Of a stretch of 10,640 nucleotides of DNA, positions 1 to 6,186 are shown one piece after another. Every line of letters begins with the position of its first letter. Within the stretch, counting starts at the first letter, position 1. The position numbers and the translations under genes are program-made. This DNA is from an uncultured Flavobacteriales bacterium (GTDB taxonomy: Bacteria; Bacteroidota; Bacteroidia; Flavobacteriales; Crocinitomicaceae). The DNA is taken from positions 1 to 10,640 of the forward strand of contig CAMLDR010000146.1 in the NCBI GenBank assembly GCA_946478775.1, in the 5' to 3' direction. The notes below the pieces were generated by a model. It ran no database searches and was not told the origin of the DNA. It saw nothing but the letters and a program-made list of their open reading frames with translations.

Positions 1-1
1 T

Positions 2-988
2 CACTTCTTAGATACGGTTTGTACGCATATCTGCGATATTGATTTCAGTAAGATCAATGTATTCACAGGGAATTATACATTCTGGTACCAATCGTCTCAG
101 TTGGCAGCTCGTCAGCGTGCAGATAAGAATAAGAAAGCAGAGGACAAGAAAAAAGAGTTGCAGGATTTCATTTCCCGTTTCTCTGCAAATGCCTCTAAAT
201 CCAAACAAGCTACCAGTCGTCGTAAATTGATTGATAAACTGGACCTGGAAGAAATCCAGCCTTCGTCTCGTCGTTATCCGGGAATTACATTCCACCAGGA
301 ACGTGATGCAGGAAATCAGATCCTGACTGTTAGCGGATTGACGAAAATGCACGAAGGAGAATACCTGTTCAAAAACTTGTCTTTCACCCTGAATAAAGGA
401 GATAAAGTGGCAATCGTTTCTAAAAACTCCATTGCAATTACGCAGTTCTTCGAAATATTGAATGGAAATATGCAGGCTGATAAGGGCGAATTTACTTATG
501 GTACTACAATCACAACAGCTTATTTGCCAAATGATAACTCTTCATTCTTTCAGGGTAAATTGTCTTTGATCGACTGGTTGCGCCAATATGCCCAAACAGA
601 TGAAGAAAGAGAAGAAGTAAGTATTCGTGGATTCCTTGGAAGAATGTTGTTCTCCGGGGAAGAAGCTTTGAAAAGTGCTACGGTACTTTCGGGAGGTGAA
701 AAAGTACGTTGTATGTTGTCCCGAATGATGCTTGCAAAAGCAAATTTCCTGATGATGGACGAACCTACCAATCACCTGGACCTGGAATCGATTACGGCAT
801 TGAACAACGGGATGTCGGCCTTTGAAGGAACCATGCTGTTCACTTCTCATGACCACGAGTTGGTTTCCACAGTTGCTAACAGAATCATTGAATTAACACC
901 GAATGGTTTTATTGATAAAATGATGCCGTATGATGATTATCTGGCAGATACTAAAATCGCTAGTCTGCAGGAAGAGCTTTACGCTTAG
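2..988 (+). CDS. ABC-F family ATPase, C-terminal part (5' end outside window)
   Basis: This is the last 328 residues of a soluble ABC-F protein. Members of this family bind the ribosome and act on translation or antibiotic protection; they do not transport. The frame is open from base 2, so the true start lies outside the window, and the TTG at 101 is internal. Visible in order are the end of the first ATPase domain (HFLDTVCTHICDIDF, matching the region after the SHDR switch), a Lys/Arg-rich linker (about fragment residues 34-80), and a second ATPase domain. That domain has an intact signature LSGGEKVR (686-709), Walker B and D-loop (MMDEPTNHLDLES) and switch histidine (TSHDHE). The P-loop position reads VSKNSIAIT (416-442), so the usual GxxGxGK[ST] is lost. 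The short C-terminus and the TTTAYLPNDNSSFF-like segment resemble the YbiT/YkpA branch. The gene ends in a strong terminator and is convergent with the LytTR regulator gene. The family assignment is secure; the subgroup is an inference. Confidence 0.93.
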   Translation, partial: HFLDTVCTHICDIDFSKINVFTGNYTFWYQSSQLAARQRADKNKKAEDKKKELQDFISRFSANASKSKQATSRRKLIDKLDLEEIQPSSRRYPGITFHQERDAGNQILTVSGLTKMHEGEYLFKNLSFTLNKGDKVAIVSKNSIAITQFFEILNGNMQADKGEFTYGTTITTAYLPNDNSSFFQGKLSLIDWLRQYAQTDEEREEVSIRGFLGRMLFSGEEALKSATVLSGGEKVRCMLSRMMLAKANFLMMDEPTNHLDLESITALNNGMSAFEGTMLFTSHDHELVSTVANRIIELTPNGFIDKMMPYDDYLADTKIASLQEELYA

Positions 989-1014
989 GAGGCAAGAAAT
1001 ATTAAAGAAAACAG

Positions 1015-1042
1015 AAAGTCCGGAATCAATCCGGACTTTTTT
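1015..1042 (+). terminator. Intrinsic terminator of the ABC-F gene
   Basis: A perfect 9-bp stem, AAAGTCCGG (1015-1023) with CCGGACTTT (1031-1039), encloses a 7-base loop. It is followed by a T run, TTTTTT at 1037-1042, then GTTT. It begins 26 bases after the ABC-F stop codon. On the minus strand the same hairpin lies 26 bases past the end of the LytTR gene and is followed by T-rich sequence (TTTCTGTTTTC), so it may serve both convergent units. Confidence 0.88.
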
Positions 1043-1067
1043 GTTTGGCCTCACACAGATCTTTTAC

Positions 1068-1787
1068 TTAAATGGTTTGTATGCGATCCAGGAGTTCCGC
1101 ACGATAGGTTTCACTCAGCGGAAGTTCCGTGTCATTTAATCGCACATTTTTCGGACGGATTTCGTCGATTTCCCGAATGTTTACGATGTAAGAACGATGG
1201 ATTCGCATGAACCCGTTAGGAACCAGTTTCTCTTCGATGTTCTTCAATGTTTGACTGAGTAAAAATCGGTTGTCATTAGTTTGAATCAGGGTGTAATTGC
1301 TTCTTGCTTCGGCAAAAAGAATATCGGTAAACCGGATTTTGATCAGGCTGTGTTTGTCTTTGATAAATAAAGCATCGTCTACCTGGATCAATTCCCTTGC
1401 ATCGATTTTTTGGATGCTGGCATTGTGAATTGCAATTTCAATCACCGGTGCCAAAGAAGAAGTAGAAAATGGCTTGAGAATAAACCCTGCCGGTTGTGTT
1501 TCTTTTAATTTTTCAATTGTAGCAGATTCACTGTTTGACGTAATGTAAATAAAAGGAATCCGGAATTGTTCCCGTATGATCTTGGCCAATTGAATACCAT
1601 CCATTTCTCCTCGTATTTGAATATCAATCAGCGCAATATCCGGCTGATGGATGGTAAGGTTTCCGATGGTTTCAGCGGCATTATCGCTGATGGAAACCAC
1701 TTCGTACCCCAAATCTTCCAAACAATAGGATAAATGATCTGCAATGAGTGCTTCGTCTTCTGTGATACTGATTCTGATTTTATTCAT
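1068..1787 (-). CDS. LytTR-family two-component response regulator
   Basis: This 239-residue protein has an N-terminal receiver domain (about 3-122) and a C-terminal LytTR DNA-binding domain (about 143-239). Receiver hallmarks are the acidic pair E10/D11, the likely phosphate acceptor D55 in ALIDIQI, T83 in YITS, and K105 followed by P and F. The LytTR part shows the usual IRFTDILFAEARSNYT stretch and FMRIHRSYIVN (193-203), where the HRS(Y/F) motif is typical. Such regulators bind direct repeats upstream of target genes once the receiver is phosphorylated. The ATG at 1787 overlaps the stop of the upstream kinase gene as ATGA (1784-1787), so translation is probably coupled and the kinase is almost certainly the partner. 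The target genes cannot be told from this window. Confidence 0.93.
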   Translation of the reverse strand: MNKIRISITEDEALIADHLSYCLEDLGYEVVSISDNAAETIGNLTIHQPDIALIDIQIRGEMDGIQLAKIIREQFRIPFIYITSNSESATIEKLKETQPAGFILKPFSTSSLAPVIEIAIHNASIQKIDARELIQVDDALFIKDKHSLIKIRFTDILFAEARSNYTLIQTNDNRFLLSQTLKNIEEKLVPNGFMRIHRSYIVNIREIDEIRPKNVRLNDTELPLSETYRAELLDRIQTI

Positions 1788-3559
1788 TTTTCTTTCCAGA
1801 TTATGTTAGAACAATTGATTTGTGCGGTAAAACCGCCATCCTGCTCTGTGAATGATGCTTCTGCTTTTAATTGGCGTAATAAGGATCCGATCATTCGTTT
1901 TCCAAAGGACGTTCCGTTTTCCCAACTGGTTGGATCGAAGGATTTTCCGTTGTCTTTGTAAATGAGAATAAGAGATTGTCTGTTTCGCATTAATTCGATA
2001 CTGATCAGAGGGTACTCAACCTTTTCAAAAGCGTATTTCAGGGAATTGGTAATCAATTCGGACAGGATCAATCCGATCGGAATAGCAGAATCGATGTGGA
2101 CGTTTAGGGAATCCAGTGATTTCACTAAAAGACTTATCTGATTGGAAGTGGTGTCAAAATGATTCAGAATGGTGTTTCCCAGGTCCCTGAAATATTCATT
2201 CAACTCGATAGAGAATATTTCATCATTTTGATACAATTTTTGATGTACGATGGCAATGGATTCCACGCGTTTTCGACTATCAAGAAGTACATTCCGCTCT
2301 TTACCTTCTTCCAATGTCCGTGCATGCAGATCAATGATGCTGGAGATAAGCTGCAGGTTGTTTTTTACCCGGTGATGAATTTCTCCGATCATCATTTCTT
2401 TTTGCTGCAGGTTCTCTTGGATGGCTTCGTTTCGAAGTTTCAGCAATTCTGATTTTTGCTTATTCCCTTTGTTTCGTTGCGCGAAGAGTGCTATAGTGAT
2501 AATCAGGACAAGAATAACGGAAAGTGAAATAGTGAGTGTCAATTTGAAAACAGCCAGGTTTTTTTCATCTTCCAGTCTTTTTGATTTGGCTTCCAGAAGT
2601 TCCTTGTCCCGCTGTTCGTTCTGAAATTTGACTTCCATTTCAGCAATAGCATCTCCGTTTTCCTGGTTCACAATGGCATCGCGAATTTCGGTGTATTTCT
2701 GCATGGATTCGTATGCAGCCTGAAAGTTTCCGGCTTTACCTTCCGCTTCTGCCAGAATTTCATATCCGTATTGCAGGCGTTCTTTAGCCTGAACTTTTTT
2801 AGCCATTTCAATGGCAATATGCGCAAATTGAATGGCTTCCGAATAACGTTTTAATTGAATGTGAGCGTTTGCAAGTCCGTAATACGGTGTAAAGGCCACT
2901 TCGATGCCGGCTTTTTCCGGAACATATTTGATGGATTTTTGATAATAATCAATGGCCGTTTGATAGGCTTCTTTTTCAAAGGAAATTTTCCCGAGATTAC
3001 TGAATACACTGCAAATTCCGTTGGAATCCTTTAATGCTTTATAACTGTCCAATGCAAGGAGGTAATTTCTTTTGGCTTGTTCCGATTTGTTTTGATAAGT
3101 AAGGATCAAACCGATATTCACCAACGTTCCCGCAGCACCGCTTTGATTGCTCAAAAGCGAATCTATTTGATAGGATTTTTGATAGTATTTGAGCGCGATA
3201 CCGTAGTTGTTTTGGTAAAAGTGTGCCACTCCCAAATTGTTGTAAGAAAATGACAAATCTTCCCTGAATTGATGCTTTTCCTGAATGCGAATGGCCTGCA
3301 GGAGTAGCCCAATGGCTTCTTTTGATTTCCCTTCAATATCCTGGATCACTCCCAAATAGCTCAAACATTTTCCTTCGCTCCTGAAATCGTTGTTCTTGCG
3401 TGAAAGTTCAAGCTCACGACGAAGGTATTTTTTACTGCTCTCGGGATTGGTATGATAATTTTTCCAGGCCGCTTCAATGGGGTCTTTCTGACACAAGGCG
3501 GGCACTGCAATTATCAGAAGGAATAAAAGCAGCAATCCATATCCAGGATTTTTCTTCAT
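1784..3559 (-). CDS. Membrane sensor histidine kinase with periplasmic TPR repeats and HisKA_2 core
   Basis: The protein has 591 residues from the ATG at 3559. A TTG four codons upstream is possible, but the ATG directly precedes a good signal sequence (MKKNPGYG, hydrophobic 9-22, ALC-Q cleavage-like site). The next part, about 30-300, is TPR-like: repeated pairs such as SYNNLGVAHFYQNNYGIALKYYQKS and SNLGKISFEKEAYQTAIDYYQKS. A charged coiled coil (about 300-336) leads to one membrane segment (about 338-360). The kinase core begins with a HisKA_2 phosphoacceptor motif, GEIHHRVKNNLQL (probable acceptor H395), followed by an HATPase with N-box ELITNSLKYAF (N505) and G1 box DNGKSF (D536). The second glycine expected in the G1 box is serine here. 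The topology implies that the TPRs are outside and the kinase is in the cytoplasm. It is the first gene of an operon with the LytTR regulator, its presumed phosphotransfer partner. The signal sensed is unknown. Confidence 0.92.
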   Translation of the reverse strand: MKKNPGYGLLLLFLLIIAVPALCQKDPIEAAWKNYHTNPESSKKYLRRELELSRKNNDFRSEGKCLSYLGVIQDIEGKSKEAIGLLLQAIRIQEKHQFREDLSFSYNNLGVAHFYQNNYGIALKYYQKSYQIDSLLSNQSGAAGTLVNIGLILTYQNKSEQAKRNYLLALDSYKALKDSNGICSVFSNLGKISFEKEAYQTAIDYYQKSIKYVPEKAGIEVAFTPYYGLANAHIQLKRYSEAIQFAHIAIEMAKKVQAKERLQYGYEILAEAEGKAGNFQAAYESMQKYTEIRDAIVNQENGDAIAEMEVKFQNEQRDKELLEAKSKRLEDEKNLAVFKLTLTISLSVILVLIITIALFAQRNKGNKQKSELLKLRNEAIQENLQQKEMMIGEIHHRVKNNLQLISSIIDLHARTLEEGKERNVLLDSRKRVESIAIVHQKLYQNDEIFSIELNEYFRDLGNTILNHFDTTSNQISLLVKSLDSLNVHIDSAIPIGLILSELITNSLKYAFEKVEYPLISIELMRNRQSLILIYKDNGKSFDPTSWENGTSFGKRMIGSLLRQLKAEASFTEQDGGFTAQINCSNIIWKEK

Positions 3560-3701
3560 ATAGAGGCTCAATTAATTCAGCGAGAAAAAATAATCATTTT
3601 TCAGATAATTGTTAAAAAAATAATTTTTCATCACAAAAAAAGACAAAGTGTTTAGATGGATTTAAAACGGGATAGGGCTTGATAAAACTAGCGAAGTTCG
3701 A

Positions 3702-5006
3702 TTAATAGTTTTCCAGTTTTGTGATTTTGAATGTACCGTCCGATTGGTATTCCCAAATGAAATTCAGCTGTTTGGTCTCTGTATTCTCTCCCAAATTTGC
3801 ATTTTTCCCTTTCTTGTTGGATGAAACATATTTAAAACTCAGGGTGTAAGTAACGTTTCCGCCATATGGTTTCAGGATGTTCTGATCGTATTTTACAATC
3901 GGTTGGTACAAAGCTTCCGTGACTTCCCATACATGGATATCCTGTGGTACCGGTCCTGTGCTCCAGGAAGTGTTTTGCTCCCATGATTTCAGCAGGGTTT
4001 TTAATTCCTCCAAAACAGTTGCATCCGCAAAATAGGAATCGATATTCGGTATGGAATGAATCGTTGCGGTTTTAATCAGTGCATCGAAGGTCATGATCTG
4101 TTGGTCGAAAAATTTCTGGTCTGTTTTTTTTTCCGTTTTTGGAGCATATTTTTGATAGATGGCATCAAAACCATTTTCAAATAAATTTCCGACAACCATG
4201 GGTTTCTCAGGCGCATAACTTCTTTTGTTCGGTGATTCATCCGAGGTAACATCATTGCGGGAATAGTAGATCCCTACCGGCGTATAAGTACCCGTTTTCG
4301 GATTGTAGTTAACATTGAAATCGTAGCGTACATATTCCACATCGATTTCTTCACCGTTCAGGTTTTCATAGTTGATAACAGCATTCCAGCTCCATTGTAA
4401 GATCCCGTTTACTCGGGTATATTTTTCATTAACAATGAAGTCTTCTATCTTGATCCAGTTTGAAAACACGCTTTCTGCAGTTTCTAAGCTTTTGTAGTTG
4501 TTTTTGAAGTAATCCAATAAAATTTCTTTCCGTTTTGCAATGTTTGGCAGTGTAACTCCTTTAGCAATCGGAGATGCTGCTTCCTCGGTGTAGCTAAATA
4601 CCCAGTTGTTGAGTGGTTCATACTCTTTGGTCAGGCGGCTGTAGTTTACGTTATAGGTGAAATAATATTCCACCCCATGTATTTCTTTCGGAAGGTGGAC
4701 AGCGATATTTTGAAAATACAGATCTTTATATCCTTTTCCCAGGCGTGCTTTCCAGACGTCATCCGAACTGAAATATCCGGTAATGGCATAGAAACCCATT
4801 TCTTTTGTTGCAGGAATGAGTTCTACTTTTGAATGCATGGCAGGGGGAACCTTCAATCCCTCGGTCAAAAAAGTTGCCCAGCCTTTTGCAACATGAGCTT
4901 TGAAATCGTTTTTCACCTTTTCGAAGGTTGGTTCTATAGGGTATTGTTGGGCAAGGGCAAGAGTTGTGACGAGTATCCAGTAGGTTGAAAGAACTAGTTT
5001 TTTCAT
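3702..5006 (-). CDS. Secreted protein of unknown function
   Basis: I do not recognise this 434-residue protein. The ATG at 5006 is preferred over an in-frame TTG at 5042 because it begins a clean Sec signal peptide: MKK, a hydrophobic stretch, then cleavage after ALA before QQYP. No lipobox cysteine is present, and I see no cysteine anywhere in the protein, which fits an exported soluble protein. The mature part is rich in aromatic residues and beta-prone (YYFTYNVNYS, WNAVINYENLN, YVRYDFNVNYN), with a Lys/Pro-rich middle and a C-terminal segment VTYTLSFKYVS ending near KITKLENY. There is no transmembrane segment after the signal, no type IX secretion C-terminal domain that I can recognise, and no enzyme motif. 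It has its own promoter-like element and is followed by the kinase gene on the same strand after a 142-base gap, so co-transcription is uncertain. Confidence 0.85.
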   Translation of the reverse strand: MKKLVLSTYWILVTTLALAQQYPIEPTFEKVKNDFKAHVAKGWATFLTEGLKVPPAMHSKVELIPATKEMGFYAITGYFSSDDVWKARLGKGYKDLYFQNIAVHLPKEIHGVEYYFTYNVNYSRLTKEYEPLNNWVFSYTEEAASPIAKGVTLPNIAKRKEILLDYFKNNYKSLETAESVFSNWIKIEDFIVNEKYTRVNGILQWSWNAVINYENLNGEEIDVEYVRYDFNVNYNPKTGTYTPVGIYYSRNDVTSDESPNKRSYAPEKPMVVGNLFENGFDAIYQKYAPKTEKKTDQKFFDQQIMTFDALIKTATIHSIPNIDSYFADATVLEELKTLLKSWEQNTSWSTGPVPQDIHVWEVTEALYQPIVKYDQNILKPYGGNVTYTLSFKYVSSNKKGKNANLGENTETKQLNFIWEYQSDGTFKITKLENY

Positions 5007-5028
5007 AGCTTTTGAGTTTAATTTGAAC

Positions 5029-5060
5029 CAAAGCAAGAACAAGTGGTGATTCTGATCAAA
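5029..5060 (-). promoter_or_regulatory. Bacteroidota-type promoter for the secreted-protein gene
   Basis: Read on the minus strand, TTTG (5060-5057) is followed after exactly 20 bases by TTGCTTTG (5036-5029). This matches the phylum consensus TTTG-N19-21-TAnnTTTG with one mismatch in the -7 element. Transcription would start roughly 16-18 bases before the ATG at 5006. The spacing and the short leader support the call, which is pattern-based only. Confidence 0.55.
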
Positions 5061-5130
5061 TAATAAGGATGAAACGGCTGTTTTTTAGAGCGAAACTCTT
5101 TTTCTGCTGAGTAGAGTTTAGATGATTGTT

Positions 5131-5138
5131 TAACTTTG
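5131..5138 (+). promoter_or_regulatory. Possible -7 element of the FkbM methyltransferase gene
   Basis: TAACTTTG is a perfect match to the Bacteroidota -7 consensus TAnnTTTG and ends five bases before the ATG at 5144. If it is used, transcription would start at or within a few bases of the start codon, giving an almost leaderless mRNA. No convincing TTTG -33 element is found 19-21 bases upstream, which lowers confidence. Confidence 0.4.
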
Positions 5139-5143
5139 TGTCT

Positions 5144-6037
5144 ATGAGTATTCCTGAAAGGTCCTTTTTATTTCGTCACAAACTCATCTCGGCTCTCCGC
5201 GACTGGGACGTCAAAGGAATTAGAAGGCTTTCTGTAACCTTGCCTAAAATGCTTCTTCCTGATCCGAAATTTGCAGGAAAGCATATACTGAAAACCATTC
5301 ATGGTGTCAAAATGTTGATTGATCCTTCTCTGGACAAAGGAGTAGAGCTATCACTTTTTGAAACAGGGACATATGAGAAAGGAACCATTCAATTCCTTGA
5401 AAATTACCTGAAATCAGGACATCGCTTTTTGGACATCGGTGCAAATATTGGGTTGATGTCAGTGATTGCTTCCCGAATTGTTGGAAAGCAGGGAATTGTC
5501 TATGCAGTAGAAGCAAATCCTGGAACAGTTCCTATTTTACAAGCCAATATTGAATTGAACCACTGTAAAAATATTGAGTTACTTCCGATTGCACTTTCAG
5601 ATACTCAAGGAGCAGCTTTACTTTTTGAAAACTGGGAAGTCAACCGTGGAGGAGCGTCGCTTATTTCGCAAAGTGACAATCAGAAAGGAGTAGAAGTGAA
5701 AATGGAGCGTCTGGATGATCTTTTTGACGAAAACACCACCATTGACCTGGTAAAAATTGATGTGGAAGGTTTTGAACCCCAGGTAATTCAAGGAGGAATG
5801 AATTGGTTCAAAGCACAGCTGCCGGTTTTCATTATTGAAGTTTCCGAAAAAAGAGAGAAAGAAGTGGGACCAAGTCCCCGGGAAATAATGGAATTAGTAC
5901 AAACAATTGGGAATTACACTTTTTATAAGCATAAAGGAACCAAAGAGCGCAGAGGCAAACTGACAGAGATTAAAAACGTTCAGGACTTACCGAGCCACGA
6001 CAACATTATTTGTATTCCTTTAAAACGAATTAAGTAG
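5144..6037 (+). CDS. FkbM-family SAM-dependent methyltransferase
   Basis: The protein has 297 residues from the ATG at 5144; a TTG at 5126 in the same frame would add six residues but overlaps the probable promoter. It is a class I Rossmann methyltransferase. The SAM-binding motif I is FLDIGANIGLMS (95-106), followed by VYAVEANPG (119-127; the acidic E123 is expected to hold the SAM ribose). The FkbM hallmark DLVKIDVEGFE lies at 201-211. Family members methylate hydroxyl groups on sugars, polyketides or other metabolites, so the substrate cannot be assigned. The roughly 90 residues before motif I lack a membrane segment or signal peptide, so it is probably cytoplasmic. No glycosyltransferase or polysaccharide genes flank it; its neighbours are the secreted unknown (divergent) and htpG (same strand, 149 bases downstream), so context gives no pathway. 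Confidence 0.9.
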   Translation: MSIPERSFLFRHKLISALRDWDVKGIRRLSVTLPKMLLPDPKFAGKHILKTIHGVKMLIDPSLDKGVELSLFETGTYEKGTIQFLENYLKSGHRFLDIGANIGLMSVIASRIVGKQGIVYAVEANPGTVPILQANIELNHCKNIELLPIALSDTQGAALLFENWEVNRGGASLISQSDNQKGVEVKMERLDDLFDENTTIDLVKIDVEGFEPQVIQGGMNWFKAQLPVFIIEVSEKREKEVGPSPREIMELVQTIGNYTFYKHKGTKERRGKLTEIKNVQDLPSHDNIICIPLKRIK

Positions 6038-6082
6038 TCTCAGATCTATTTGTATGTGGACTATTGGCAAGTATTTTTTCAC

Positions 6083-6116
6083 TAATTCGTAATTAGGCAT
6101 TGGTAATTCGTAATTA
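6083..6116. repeat. Short direct repeat TAATTCGTAATTA, two copies
   Basis: The 13-base unit TAATTCGTAATTA occurs at 6083-6095 and again at 6104-6116, separated by eight bases. Each copy is itself an inverted repeat, TAATT/AATTA around CGT. The second copy also contains the perfect 10-base palindrome CGTAATTACG (6109-6118). It lies in the 149-base gap between the FkbM gene and htpG, just upstream of the proposed htpG control region. It may be an intergenic repeat or a protein binding site; neither can be decided from one window. Confidence 0.6.
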
Positions 6117-6119
6117 CGC

Positions 6120-6160
6120 TGTCATTTTGTCACGAAATCTTACTTGGCACAAACCTTGAC
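6120..6160 (+). promoter_or_regulatory. Sigma-54-like promoter and TGTCA repeat before htpG
   Basis: TTGGCAC (6144-6150), five bases and TTGAC (6156-6160) give the GG-N10-GN spacing of a -24/-12 promoter (consensus TGGCACG-N4-TTGCW). The -24 half fits very well; the -12 half has GA in place of GC. Upstream, TGTCATTTTGTCA (6120-6132) is a direct repeat of TGTCA and is one base away from an inverted TGACA-N3-TGTCA, a plausible activator site. The predicted start, about 12 bases after the -12 element, leaves a leader of roughly 15 bases before the ATG at 6187. I found no TAnnTTTG element in this gap. Confidence 0.45.
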
Positions 6161-6186
6161 AATACAATCCCAAATTTCAAATAAGT

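Noticed and set aside
3560..3571. TTG start four codons upstream for the sensor kinase
   Set aside because: The ATG at 3559 directly precedes a typical signal peptide; the extra residues would only precede its Lys-Lys start.
3572..3701. AT-rich gap before the kinase operon, searched for a promoter and a terminator
   Set aside because: Only weak partial matches were found (TTTG then TAACAATT; a 4-bp AACT/AGTT stem); neither is convincing.
5087..5105. Small hairpin AGAG-CGAAA-CTCT followed by Ts in the divergent promoter region
   Set aside because: A four-base stem is easily expected by chance, and no gene ends there.
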